Source: Rhizobacter sp. Root404 (GTDB lineage: Bacteria > Pseudomonadota > Gammaproteobacteria > Burkholderiales > Burkholderiaceae_C). Taken from it: a DNA stretch of 64,000 bases. Made by a program: the position numbers and the translations under genes. This document shows positions 10,198 through 20,332 of this stretch, one piece after another (position 1 is the stretch's first letter; the number at the start of each line of letters is the position of its first letter). The notes under the pieces were generated by a model. That model was not told the origin of the DNA and ran no database searches. It saw only the letters and a program-made list of their open reading frames with translations. The stretch covers positions 1,494,948 to 1,558,947 of the forward strand of contig NZ_LMDS01000004.1 of assembly GCF_001425865.1 (NCBI RefSeq), in the 5' to 3' direction.

Positions 10198-11916
10198 CTA
10201 TTTTAGGGGCAGCGGCCCGGGGACCAGGAAATCGAAGTCGCAGCCCTGGTCCGCCTGCAGCACGCTGCGGTGGAACAGCGCCGCGTAGCCGCGGTCGGGC
10301 ACCGGCGCCGCGCCCGGGCTGATCGCGGGCAGCGTGGCCCGGCGGCGCGCCAGTTCCGCGTCGTCGACCAGCAGCTCGAGGGTCCGCCCGGCCACGTCGA
10401 GCCGGATCGAGTCGCCATTGCGCACCAGCGCCAGCGGCCCGCCGATCGCCGCCTCGGGCGTCATGTGCAGCACGATCGTGCCGAACGCGGTGCCGCTCAT
10501 GCGCGCATCGGACAGGCGAACCATGTCCTTCACGCCCTGCACCGCGAGCTTGCGCGGGATCGGCAGGTAGCCGGCCTCGGGCATGCCGGGCGCGCCGATC
10601 GGGCCGGCGTTGCGCAGCACGAGCACGTCGTCGGCGGTCACATCGAGCTCCGGCGAGTCGATGCGCAGCGTCATGTCCTCGACCGAGTCGAACACGACCG
10701 CACGGCCGGTGTGGCTCATCAGGCGCGGCGACGCGGCCGACTGCTTGATGATCGCGCCGCGCGGCGCCAGGTTGCCGCGCAGCACCGCCATGCTGCCGTG
10801 CGCGTTGATCGGCGCCGACCGCGGCCGGATGACCTGCTGGCCCGGGTCGAGTTCGGCGCCGTTCATGCAGTCGCGCAGGGTGCCGCCCATCACGGTCGGC
10901 GCGTCGAGATCGAGCAGGTCCTGCAACTCGTGCAGCAGGCGCGGCACACCGCCGGCCCAGTGGAAGTGCTCCATGTAGTGCGCGCCGCTGGGCTTCAGGT
11001 CGACCAGCACCGGCACCGCGCGGCCGAGCCGGTCGACCTCGGCCAGGTCGATCGGGATGCGCAGGCGGCCGGCCGCGGCCGTCAGGTGGATCAGCCCGTT
11101 GGTCGAGCCGCCGATCGCCTGCATGATGATCAGCGCGTTGCGGAACGCGGCCGGCGTCATCACCTCGCTGGGCAACGGGTGGCCGCTGATCGCCATCGCG
11201 ACCGCCTGCCTGCCGCTGGCCTCGGCGCTGCGCAGGCGGTCGGCGTGCGTCGCCGGGATCGTGGCGGAGCGTGGCAGCGCCAGCCCCATGACCTCGACGA
11301 TGCACGCCATCGTGCTGGCCGTGCCCATCACCATGCAGGTGCCGGCCGTCGGCGCCAGGCGCTCGTTGATCGCCTCGATCTCGGCCGCGTCGATCCGGCC
11401 GCCGCGGTGCTCGCCCCAGAGCCGCCGGCAGTCGGTGCAGGCGCCGAGCACTTCCCCCTTGTGATGACCGACCAACATCGGCCCGACCGGCACGAACACG
11501 GCCGGCACGTCGGCCGAAGCCGCGGCCATCATCTGCGCCGGGATGGTCTTGTCGCAGCCGCCGATCAACACGACCGCATCCATCGGCTGCGCGCGCAGCA
11601 TCTCCTCGGTGTCCATCGCCATCAGGTTGCGCAGGAACATGCTGGTCGGGTAGGCGAACGACTCGTGGATCGAGATCGTCGGGAACTCCATCGGCAGCCC
11701 GCCTGCGAGCATCACGCCGCGCTTGATGGCCTCGACCAGCTTGGGCACGTTGCCGTGGCAGGCGTTGTAGTCGCTGTAGGTGTTGGCGATGCCGACGATC
11801 GGCCGCGCGAGGGCGTCGTCCGACAGGCCCATCGCCTTGATGAACGCCTTGCGGAGAAAGAGCGAGAACTCGGCGTCGCCGTACGACGTGAGCCCCTTGC
11901 GCATGCCATGGGTCAT
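10198..11916 (-). CDS. IlvD/Edd-family dehydratase, probably a sugar-acid dehydratase
   Basis: This 572-residue enzyme belongs to the dihydroxyacid/6-phosphogluconate dehydratase family. Three cysteines expected to hold the Fe-S cluster are visible: C53 in DYNACHGN, C121 in IGGCDKT and C194 in TAGTCMVMGTAS. The N-terminus (MRKGLTSYGDAEFSLFLRKA) and length resemble L-arabinonate/D-xylonate dehydratases more than biosynthetic IlvD. Substrate assignment is tentative. It is transcribed towards bolA and diverges from a VOC gene across a 24-nt gap filled by a palindrome. No other branched-chain biosynthesis gene is nearby, which also argues for a catabolic role. Confidence 0.85.
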   Translation of the reverse strand: MTHGMRKGLTSYGDAEFSLFLRKAFIKAMGLSDDALARPIVGIANTYSDYNACHGNVPKLVEAIKRGVMLAGGLPMEFPTISIHESFAYPTSMFLRNLMAMDTEEMLRAQPMDAVVLIGGCDKTIPAQMMAAASADVPAVFVPVGPMLVGHHKGEVLGACTDCRRLWGEHRGGRIDAAEIEAINERLAPTAGTCMVMGTASTMACIVEVMGLALPRSATIPATHADRLRSAEASGRQAVAMAISGHPLPSEVMTPAAFRNALIIMQAIGGSTNGLIHLTAAAGRLRIPIDLAEVDRLGRAVPVLVDLKPSGAHYMEHFHWAGGVPRLLHELQDLLDLDAPTVMGGTLRDCMNGAELDPGQQVIRPRSAPINAHGSMAVLRGNLAPRGAIIKQSAASPRLMSHTGRAVVFDSVEDMTLRIDSPELDVTADDVLVLRNAGPIGAPGMPEAGYLPIPRKLAVQGVKDMVRLSDARMSGTAFGTIVLHMTPEAAIGGPLALVRNGDSIRLDVAGRTLELLVDDAELARRRATLPAISPGAAPVPDRGYAALFHRSVLQADQGCDFDFLVPGPLPLK

Positions 11917-11919
11917 GGA

Positions 11920-11937
11920 CCGATTATCGATAATCGG
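11920..11937. promoter_or_regulatory. 18-bp perfect palindrome in a divergent promoter gap
   Basis: CCGATTATCGATAATCGG is a perfect inverted repeat that fills 18 of the 24 bases between the start codons of the IlvD-like gene (11916, minus) and the VOC gene (11941, plus). Its symmetry and AT-rich core in a GC-rich region mark it as an operator for a dimeric regulator. The regulator is not identifiable here. Confidence 0.65.
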
Positions 11938-11940
11938 CGC

Positions 11941-12354
11941 ATGAACAGCATCTTCCACCTGGCCTTCAACGTGCGCGACCTCGACGCTGCGCGCCGCTTC
12001 TACGGCGAGACGCTCGGCTGCGCGGAGGGCCGCAGCGCGCCGACCTGGGTCGACTACGACTTCTTCGGTCACCAGATCTCGCTGCACCTCGGCGAGCCGT
12101 TCGCGACTGCGCGCACCGGCCGGGTCGGCGAGCACCTGGTGCCGATGCCGCACTTCGGTGTGATCCTGGAACTGGCCGACTGGCAGGCGCTGGCCGCGCG
12201 GCTGCAGGCCGCCGGCGTCGCGTTCATCGTCCCGCCGAGCCTGCGCTTCGAGGGTCAGCCCGGCGAGCAGTGGACGATGTTCTTCGAGGACCCGTTCGGC
12301 AACCCGCTCGAGGTCAAGGGATTCCGGTCGCTGGAGGCGATCTACGACAAGTGA
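11941..12354 (+). CDS. VOC-family (glyoxalase/dioxygenase-fold) protein
   Basis: This 137-residue single-domain VOC protein has two beta-alpha-beta-beta-beta modules. The first is IFHLAFNVRDLDAARRFYGETLGC; the second covers PHFGVILELADWQALAARL to the end. Possible metal ligands are His at the start (FHLAF), a glutamate at the end (NPLEVKGF) and the PHFG histidine. The FEDPFGNPLE motif is typical of glyoxalase-like dioxygenases and isomerases. Divergent from the dehydratase and sharing its palindrome, it may act on the same pathway. Its stop abuts the stop of the ABC permease gene. Confidence 0.8.
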   Translation: MNSIFHLAFNVRDLDAARRFYGETLGCAEGRSAPTWVDYDFFGHQISLHLGEPFATARTGRVGEHLVPMPHFGVILELADWQALAARLQAAGVAFIVPPSLRFEGQPGEQWTMFFEDPFGNPLEVKGFRSLEAIYDK

Positions 12355-13124
12355 TCAGTGGCGGATCTTGTAGCCGATCCGCAGCAGGTGCAGGCACAGC
12401 GCGCAGACGACGGCGAGGCTGCCGCCGACGACCGCGAGGCTGGTCCACGGCGACGCGTCGCTGACGCCGAAAAAGCCGTGCCGGAACCCGTCGATCATGT
12501 AGAAGAACGGGTTCAGGTGGCTCACCGCCTTCCAGAACGGCGGCAGCGAGCCGACCGAATAGAACACGCCCGAGAGGAACGTCATCGGCATGATGATGAA
12601 GTTCTGGAACGCGGCGATCTGGTCGAATTTCTCCGCCCACAACCCGGCGATCAGCCCGAGTGCGCCCATCATCGCCGCACCCGCGATGCCGAAGACGACG
12701 ATCCACAGCGGGTTGGCCAGGTGCAGCGGCGCGAACCAGACGGTCGCGGCCATCACGCCCGCGCCGACCACCAGCCCGCGCACCACCGACGCGCCCACAT
12801 ACGCCAGGAACCAGGCCCAGTGCGACAGCGGCGCGACCAGCAGGAACACCAGGTTGCCGGTGATCTTGCTCTGGATCAGCGACGAGCTGCTGTTGGCGAA
12901 CGCGTTCTGCAGCACGCTCATCATCACCAGCCCCGGAATCAGGAAGCTCGTGTAGCCGACGCTGCCGAACACCTTCACGTGGTCCTCGAGCACGTGGCCG
13001 AAGATCAGCAGGTACAGGATCGCGGTCAGAACCGGCGCGGCGACCGTCTGGAAGCTCACCTTCCAGAAGCGCAGCACTTCCTTGTAGAGGAGCGTGCTCG
13101 TTCCAGACAGCAGCGTCGACGTCG

Positions 13125-13128
<4 letters not shown>
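12355..13128 (-). CDS. ABC-2 type permease (YadH-like)
   Basis: This 257-residue inner-membrane protein has about six hydrophobic segments and the ABC-2 pattern (LLYKEVLRFWKVSFQTVAAPVLTAILYLLIFG at the start, then LSGVFYSVGSLPPFWKAVSHLNPFFYMIDGFRHGFFG near the end). The latter is the conserved ABC-2 signature. It overlaps the ATPase gene by ATGA. YadGH-type exporters move lipids, polysaccharides or drugs; the substrate is unknown. In related genomes this pair often lies just upstream of bolA-murA-his, so the ilvD-like/VOC genes look inserted. Confidence 0.92.
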
Positions 13129-14072
<944 letters not shown>

Positions 14073-14174
14073 GCAGCGGAGGATTGTAGGCAGCGCCCAG
14101 ACTTATGGCCGATGCCGATTCGCCGCACCGTGGGTTGATGCTAGATTGCCCGCCGAGACCTCGCCCACCGCCCC

Positions 14175-14852
14175 ATGCCCACGCCCCCCAAGGAACCGCG
14201 CAAGCCGCCCCGCCGCACGGCCGAACGCATCCTCGAGGTGACGCTGGCGCTGTTCAACCGCTTCGGCGAGCCCAACGTGTCGACCACGCTGATCTCGGCC
14301 GAGCTCGGCATCAGCCCCGGCAACCTCTACTACCACTACCCGGCGAAGGACGAGCTGATCAACAGCCTGTTCGACCGCTACGAGCGCGGCCTGACCGAGC
14401 TGATGCGGGCCGCCGAGGACGTGCGCAACGTCGAGGATGCCTGGCTGTTCTTCCACATGCTGTTCGAGCTGATCTGGGCCTACCGGTTTCTGTACCGCGA
14501 CCTCAACGATCTGCTGTCGAAGAACCGGCGGCTCGAGACGCACTTCCAGTTCGTGCTCAAGAACAAAGGCAAGGCGGTGCAGCAGGTGCTCGACGGCCTG
14601 GCCCGCAGCAACGCGATGCGGATCGACATCCGCGATGTCGAGCCGGTGGCCACCGCGATGGTGGTCGTGCTCACCTACTGGCTGAGCTACGAGTACGTGC
14701 GCGACCCGCGCAATGCGCTCGAGCCCGAGAGCGCCGGCGCCGCACTGCTGCGCGGCGCCTTCCACGTGCTCAGCCTGCTCTCGCCCTACCTCGAACCGGA
14801 CCAGCGCGCGCACCTGCACACGCTGGTCGGCAACTACCGCAAAGGAGACTGA
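14175..14852 (+). CDS. TetR-family transcriptional regulator
   Basis: This 225-residue regulator has an N-terminal HTH (RTAERILEVTLALFNRFGEP, then VSTTLISAELGISPGNLYYHYPAKDELI), the classic TetR pattern including the YYHY turn. The rest is a helical ligand-binding domain of the type grouped as TetR_C in Pfam. It diverges from the ABC exporter genes and is followed after 2 nt by a TPR-like gene, with which it is probably co-transcribed. Ligand and targets are unknown; the adjacent ABC pair is the natural candidate. Confidence 0.92.
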   Translation: MPTPPKEPRKPPRRTAERILEVTLALFNRFGEPNVSTTLISAELGISPGNLYYHYPAKDELINSLFDRYERGLTELMRAAEDVRNVEDAWLFFHMLFELIWAYRFLYRDLNDLLSKNRRLETHFQFVLKNKGKAVQQVLDGLARSNAMRIDIRDVEPVATAMVVVLTYWLSYEYVRDPRNALEPESAGAALLRGAFHVLSLLSPYLEPDQRAHLHTLVGNYRKGD

Positions 14853-14854
14853 CC

Positions 14855-15631
14855 ATGGCCACCAAATGGACCGCGTTCCCGCACGACAGCGCCGACTACG
14901 CCTACGACGCCGCCGCCCTCAAGAAGAACTGGGCGCGCCTGCACGCCGGTGACGCGGAGCCGCTCCCGAGCGACGCGAAGGTGCTCGCGGCCTGGGCGCT
15001 GTTCCACGCCGGGGAGTTCCAGAAGGCGACCGAGGCGGGGCTCAAGGCCGGCGGCGCAGGCGTGACGGTCGCGAACAAGGCGCAGGCGATCTACGCCAAC
15101 TACCTCGAAAAGAGCGAGAAGGCCAAGCTCGCGCTGTTCATGGAAGTGGCGGAGCGCGCCGAGGCCCAGATCGGCACCGATCCGAAGAACGCCAACGCCT
15201 ACTACCTGATGGCGTATGCGCTCGGTCGCTACAGCCAGGGCATCAGCATCGCGAAGGCGCTGGCACAGGGCCTGGGCAGCAAGGTCAAGAGCGCGCTCGA
15301 GACCGCGATCAAGCTCGCCCCCAAGCACGCCGACGCGCACATCGCGCTCGGCGCCTTCCATGCCGAAGTGATCGACAAGGTCGGCTCGCTGCTCGGCCGC
15401 ACCCAGGGCGCCAGCAAGGACGCCGGCCTGTCGATGTTCAAGACCGCGCTGAAGCTGAACCCGACCTCCGCGATCGCGATGGTCGAGTACGCCAACGGCC
15501 TGGTGATGCTCGAGGGCGACAAGAAGATGAAGGAAGCGACCAAGCTCTACGAGGACGCCGCCGCCGTGACGCCGCTGGACGCGATGGAGCGGCTGGACGT
15601 GGAGATGGCGAAGGCGGAACTGGAGGACTAA
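14855..15631 (+). CDS. TPR-like hypothetical protein
   Basis: This 258-residue soluble protein starts MATKWTAFPHDSADYAYDAA behind a strong AAAGGAG ribosome site. It is alanine/lysine-rich and largely helical. Repeats of about 34 residues match the tetratricopeptide pattern: AALKKNWARLHAGD, ALFHAGEFQKATEAGLKAG, NAYYLMAYALGRY, LAPKHADAHIALGAFHAEV and LNPTSAIAMVEYANGLVML. No signal peptide is seen. TPR proteins are scaffolds. It is probably in an operon with the TetR gene. Exact role unknown. Confidence 0.8.
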   Translation: MATKWTAFPHDSADYAYDAAALKKNWARLHAGDAEPLPSDAKVLAAWALFHAGEFQKATEAGLKAGGAGVTVANKAQAIYANYLEKSEKAKLALFMEVAERAEAQIGTDPKNANAYYLMAYALGRYSQGISIAKALAQGLGSKVKSALETAIKLAPKHADAHIALGAFHAEVIDKVGSLLGRTQGASKDAGLSMFKTALKLNPTSAIAMVEYANGLVMLEGDKKMKEATKLYEDAAAVTPLDAMERLDVEMAKAELED

Positions 15632-15702
15632 TCCGCGCCGGTTCGGGGAATCAGCGCCGCGGGCGCCACCCATACTTGCGCAATGTCTTCTGGGAATTCT
15701 CG

Positions 15703-16356
15703 ATGATCAAGCGGTTGCTTCGCCGCCTGGCCCTGCGGCATGGGCGCTTCAAGTCGCTTTACCTGCGGATCTGCAAGCCCGACTCGCGCGAGTATTGCGA
15801 GTACCTCCGCCTGTATGGCGGCCTTCACGCGGTGGGCAACAACGTCCGCATCAACCGCGGCGTGACATTCACCGATCCGGCCTACGTGACGATCGGGAGC
15901 AACGTCGTCCTGGCGGATTGCACGTTCATCGGTCACGACGGCGCCATCGAAGTGCTCTACGCCGCCTACGGCGAGAGTGTGGAAGCCGTCGGCAAGATCA
16001 CGGTCAAGGACAACGTGTTCATCGGCCACGGCGCGCTGATCATGCGGGGCGTGACCATCGGGCCCGACGCGATCGTCGGCGCCGGCGCCGTGGTGGTGCG
16101 CGACGTGCCGCCCGGCAGCATCGTCGGGGGCGTCCCCGCCCGACAGATCGGCAGCACCCGCGACTATTTGCGCAAGCTGTCCGAAGAGACGGACGCGCTG
16201 CCGTGGGGCGCGATGATCAAGCGACGCAAGGGCGGGTACGACGCCGCCATCGAGCCCGAACTGATGCGACAACGACTCGCCTATTTCTTCCCGGCCGATC
16301 CGCTGGCCCAGGGCGCAGCCGCGCCGCTTGAACTCGCAGCTTCTCCGCTCGTTTGA
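15703..16356 (+). CDS. Hexapeptide-repeat acyltransferase
   Basis: This 217-residue protein is built of left-handed beta-helix hexapeptides: VGNNVRINRGVTFTDPAYVT, then VTIGSNVVLADC, ITVKDNVFIGHGALIMRGVTIG and DAIVGAGAVVVRDVPPGSIVGG. These match acetyltransferases of the LbH family (CatB/WbbJ-like), which transfer acetyl groups to sugars or antibiotics. The catalytic His is probably in FIGHGAL. The ATG at 15703 was preferred to an in-frame TTG 27 nt upstream. It stands alone between unrelated genes, so the acceptor is unknown. Confidence 0.82.
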   Translation: MIKRLLRRLALRHGRFKSLYLRICKPDSREYCEYLRLYGGLHAVGNNVRINRGVTFTDPAYVTIGSNVVLADCTFIGHDGAIEVLYAAYGESVEAVGKITVKDNVFIGHGALIMRGVTIGPDAIVGAGAVVVRDVPPGSIVGGVPARQIGSTRDYLRKLSEETDALPWGAMIKRRKGGYDAAIEPELMRQRLAYFFPADPLAQGAAAPLELAASPLV

Positions 16357-16460
16357 GGAAGCCTTCAGACACATGCCCCGATATGGTCGCGTGGCCCTCT
16401 CGCTGAGGGTCACCGGCCGGAATGCGCCGCCGGTTGTCGACATCAACCAGGGGATGTGTC

Positions 16461-18526
16461 ATGACCACTCGATTCACCGGACTCAAGACCGCGCTCGCCA
16501 GTGCCACGCTGCTCGCGCTCGGCGCCTGCGGTGGCGGCAGCGACGACGCGCCGACCACCACCGCCCTCACCACAACCGTCATCGATGGCGCGATCGGCAA
16601 CGCGCTGGTCTGCATCGACAAGAACACCAACAACTCGTGTGATGCGGACGAGACGCAGGGCCGCACCGACGCCGACGGCAAGGTGACGCTGGCGGTGCCG
16701 AACGCGGATGCCGGCCGCTGCCCGCTGGTCGCGATGGTCGGGACGGACGCGGTCGACAAGGACCACGGGTCGGTGACGATCGCCTACGTCATGTCCGCGC
16801 CGGCCGACCACGCCACGGTGGTGAGCCCGTTGACCACGCTGGTGCAGCAAACGATCGCCAGCAGCGGCACCGGCTCGGCCGACGCCGCCCGCGTCGTGCA
16901 AGAAGCGACCGGAATTCAAGGCTCGCTGTACGAGGACTACACCACGGCGCCCGCACCGACCGACGGCAGCCTGGCACCCGCCACGCTGGCGCGCATGGTG
17001 GTCGTCACGATGCAGCAGCAGGCCGCCGCGCTGGCACCCGCCCTCGGCACGACCGCGATCGACGGCGCGACGATCACGCAAGCCGACCTCGACAAGATCG
17101 TGCAGATGAAGCTGCTCGAACTGCTGCCCTCGATCGTCGGCGCGGCGGCGGACCCCGCCGTGCGCGCCGCCGCCTCGCCGGCGGACGCCGAGGCCGCGAT
17201 CGCCGCCGCCGTCACTGCGCTGGTGGCGAGCGAGGGGCTGACCGCGGCGGGCGCCGTCACCGTCGTCGCGGTCAACAACCAGGCGCCGGCGCCGGCCGCG
17301 GCGGCATCGGCCGCAGCGTCGATGCAGCTGATGAGCCTGAATTACACGAGCGGCACGAGCTACGCGCTGCGGGTGCTGACAAGCACGGAGGCTCAGAGCG
17401 CGCCCGACGCGGACAACAAGGTGCGCTATGTCGACCGCCGTCAGCGCATGGTGGCGGGCCAGCTCGCCACCTGGAGCTCGGGCAGCGATCCCTGGCGCAA
17501 CGCCGACCTGAACTGGAACGGCAGCGCCTGGACCAGCTGTCCGGTCAACTTCGAGAGCAAGTCGAGTGTCCGCGACAGTCTCGGCGCCAATACCTACAGC
17601 TACTGCGACCAACGCGAGACCGGCCGCAGCGTGCGCGTCAGCTTCGAGGTCGGCGGCAAGTCGATGGCCGAGGTCTACGCCCAGATCCGCGCGGCGGGCT
17701 ACAGCAACCTCGAGATCACGGACACGGCGGCGCTCGGCAGTGCGGTCTTCCCGGCGGGCTCTTCGGTCTTCTACACCACCAACACCCCGGTGAGCGAGGC
17801 CATCTCGTACTACCCCTCCGGCACCGACAACCCGCCCGGTCTCGGCAACACCGTGATGCAGTACAGCGCGGAGGTGGCAGCGGGCGGCGATGCGACTGCC
17901 CAGCCGCCGGCACCGGCTGCAGGTCGCCCAACGCCTCGACGAACGGCCTGCCGGTCACGACCCTCGAAGCGATGATCGCCACCCGCGGCGGATCACCGTG
18001 CATCTATGCGCCGAGCAGCTTCGTCTACGGCGGCGTGACCTACACCAGCGACACGCCGAACGAGTGGTGGAGCAACAGCACGTTGAGCCTGGGCAAGCTC
18101 GGCACCGTGCCCGTGAACAGCGGCCCGGCTCCGGGCTTCTACACCGGCAACACCGTCGCAGCCACCGCGTTGCTGACCCAGCTCGGCGTCGCGGTGCCCG
18201 ATCCGTCGACCCCGCTCGCGCTGACCGCCACCTCGTACCAGGGCACCTGGGACCTGCGCGAGCCCGGCACCGTGCCGAGCGCGACCAACGGCACGACGGT
18301 GTTCGTCAACGCCAACGGCAGCGTCTCGTGCCAGGACCGGGCGACCTCGCAGTTCGAGGCCTGCACGCTGACCTTCACCGACCTGGCGACCGGCGCGTTC
18401 AGCTACACGAACGGCACAGCCACCGCGACCGGCACCCTGGACTTCGCCACCGGCACGGCCAGCGGCACGTTCAACGACCCGAGCGCGACACCGGCGGCCG
18501 GCAGCTTCGTCGGCGGCCGCCGCTGA
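16461..18526 (+). pseudogene. Large secreted lipoprotein with an apparent frameshift
   Basis: A lipoprotein signal (LALGAC, acylated Cys at about 23) is followed by an Asp/Asn-rich stretch (CIDKNTNNSCDADETQGRTDADG), resembling calcium-binding domains at the start of many betaproteobacterial surface lipoproteins. An Ala-rich helical part and an aromatic, Ser/Thr/Gly-rich region follow. The frame breaks at about 17895-17925: the first frame stops at 17975 after a nonsense-like Arg/Pro tail. A second frame, one base back, continues with normal composition (NASTNGLPVTTLEAMIATRG) to 18526. A one-base deletion or a sequencing error explains this. RBS AGGGG supports the start. Function unknown. Confidence 0.65.
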
Positions 18527-18529
18527 CGC

Positions 18530-19975
18530 TCAGGCGGTCTCACCCCACGGCAGCATCATCGTGACGAGCAGGAGCTTCTCGAACTCCGGCTCGAACCGGT
18601 CGATGATCTGCTGGGGGTGCGGGCAGAGCTTCTTGTCGGTGATCAGCCCGAACTGGACGCCGCCGCCGTACGACAGGATCGACACGCCCACGCCGATGTC
18701 GCCCGACGCCGGCACCCAGAACATGGTCTGGCGCAGCGTGGCGCCGCAGAACTTCAGCGCCACCGCGGGGCCCGGCACGTTGGTCATCACCGCGGTGGCC
18801 TTCTTAGCGAACAGGCCGAGCAGCCCGTCCTGCACCGGCTTGACCAGCAAGCCCGCCACCGCGAGCACCGCGAACGCCAGCAGCGGCTGGTAGCTGTCCT
18901 TCAGCTGGTTCATGCGCGTGCGCACCGCGTAGACGCGCTCGATGGGGTTGTCGATGCCGATCGGCAACGTGAGCGGCGCCAGGCCGAAGCGGTTGCCGAG
19001 CTTCCAGGCCTGTTCGAGCGGGCGCAGGTTGACCGGCACCATCGCGCGGATCTCCTTGCCGGTGGGATCGTCGCCCTGCTCGCGCAGATACGCGCCGATC
19101 GCGCCGGCCACGCAGGCGAGCAGCACGTCGTTGATCGAGCAGTTGAGCGCCTTGCCGATCGCCTTGACCTGGTCGAGCGGCACCGGCTCGCCCCAGGCGA
19201 CGATCTTCTGGCCGATCGGCTTGCCCTTCAGCAGCGTCGGCGAGTCGTCGGGCATCATCGCCATCGCGCCGACATCGCCGAGCACCTTCGCGCCGGTGCG
19301 CGCCATCTCGATCGAGCCGGCCAGCCCCTCCTGCGGGTTCGACAGCATTTCCATCGACTTGGCGACGCCGCCGCCGTACATGCCGATCGCCTTGGTCGCC
19401 AGATCGGTCAGCGGCTTCATCACCGCGTCGGCCAGCCAGTCGCCTTCGGACTCCGGCGGCGCGCGCTTCTTGCGCTTGGGCGGGTCCATGCCGCCGTCGG
19501 TGATCGACATCATCACCGAGATCAGCGCGATGCCGTCGCCGATGCAGTGGTGCACCCGCGCCACCAGCGCGCTGCCGCCCTCGTAGCCGTCGATCAGGTG
19601 GAACTGCCACAGCGGGTGGTCGGGGTCGAGCGGCGTGTTGGCCAGTTCGCCGACCAGCGCCTGCAGCGCCTCGCGCTCGCTCTGGCCGCGTGCGCGGTGC
19701 AGCTTCTGGTGCAGCACGTGGCGGGTCACGTCGAACGCGTCGTCGGTGACCCACATCGCGCCCATCGCGTCGGGCACCACCTTCTGGCGGAAGCGCTCGT
19801 ACTTCAGCAGCTTGTCCTCGACGCGCTCGCAGAGCTGCGCGTGGGTGATGCCGGGCTGCAGCAGCCAGACGCCCACGATCATCATCAGGTTGACGTCGTT
19901 GTCCATCCGCAGCCAGGCGGTGTCCACGCGCGACATGCGCTGCGAGGTGCGCTTCTGCGGGTTGGGCTGCGGCAT
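18530..19975 (-). CDS. Wax ester synthase / diacylglycerol acyltransferase
   Basis: This 481-residue WS/DGAT enzyme transfers acyl groups from acyl-CoA to fatty alcohols or diacylglycerol, making wax esters or triacylglycerol. The catalytic motif HHxxxDG is clear at about 142-148 (VHHCIGDG). Other family segments are SRVDTAWLRMD near the start, PLDPDHPLWQFHLIDGY, and NDVLLACVAGAIGAYL with PVNLRP later. The start at 19975 was chosen; a Met about 13 residues later (MSRVD) is possible. It diverges from an acyl-CoA-binding protein gene. Confidence 0.93.
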   Translation of the reverse strand: MPQPNPQKRTSQRMSRVDTAWLRMDNDVNLMMIVGVWLLQPGITHAQLCERVEDKLLKYERFRQKVVPDAMGAMWVTDDAFDVTRHVLHQKLHRARGQSEREALQALVGELANTPLDPDHPLWQFHLIDGYEGGSALVARVHHCIGDGIALISVMMSITDGGMDPPKRKKRAPPESEGDWLADAVMKPLTDLATKAIGMYGGGVAKSMEMLSNPQEGLAGSIEMARTGAKVLGDVGAMAMMPDDSPTLLKGKPIGQKIVAWGEPVPLDQVKAIGKALNCSINDVLLACVAGAIGAYLREQGDDPTGKEIRAMVPVNLRPLEQAWKLGNRFGLAPLTLPIGIDNPIERVYAVRTRMNQLKDSYQPLLAFAVLAVAGLLVKPVQDGLLGLFAKKATAVMTNVPGPAVALKFCGATLRQTMFWVPASGDIGVGVSILSYGGGVQFGLITDKKLCPHPQQIIDRFEPEFEKLLLVTMMLPWGETA

Positions 19976-20071
19976 CGGGTTTCTCCTCGAAGTGTTCTTG
20001 TGGGACGCGCGAAGATGCTGGGTAACATCGCCTGCGTCAATGCACATTTTCACCCAGAGGAGCACCCCACC

Positions 20072-20326
20072 ATGGCTGACCTGAAGTCGCAATTCGAGCA
20101 AGCCGTCAAGGATTCGAAGGCCCTGCCCGAGAAGCCCGACAACATGACGCTGCTGAAGATCTACGCGCTCTACAAGCAGGCCAGCAGCGGTGACGTGGAC
20201 GGCAAGCGTCCCGGCTTTTCCGACATGGTAGGCCGCGCGAAGTGGGATGCGTGGAACGCGCTCAAGGGCCAGACCAGCGAGGCGGCGATGCAGGAGTACG
20301 TCGACCTGATCGAGTCGCTCAAATAG
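20072..20326 (+). CDS. Acyl-CoA-binding protein
   Basis: This 84-residue four-helix protein has the ACBP pattern: LKSQFEQAVKDSKALPEKPDNMTLLKIYALYKQASSGDV, then PGFSDMVGRAKWDAWNALKG and EYVDLIESL. The conserved Tyr/Lys cluster YALYKQA and the KWDAW segment form the acyl-CoA pocket. ACBPs buffer and deliver long-chain acyl-CoA. It diverges from the wax ester synthase gene (96-nt gap) and ends 6 nt from the PHA-granule gene, so acyl-CoA-dependent lipid storage is a plausible shared role. Confidence 0.95.
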   Translation: MADLKSQFEQAVKDSKALPEKPDNMTLLKIYALYKQASSGDVDGKRPGFSDMVGRAKWDAWNALKGQTSEAAMQEYVDLIESLK

Positions 20327-20332
20327 CCCTCT

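Noticed and set aside
10270..11940. Long plus-strand frame running into the VOC gene
   Set aside because: The part before the ATG at 11941 is antisense to the IlvD-like gene and has no protein-like features; only the VOC part is real.
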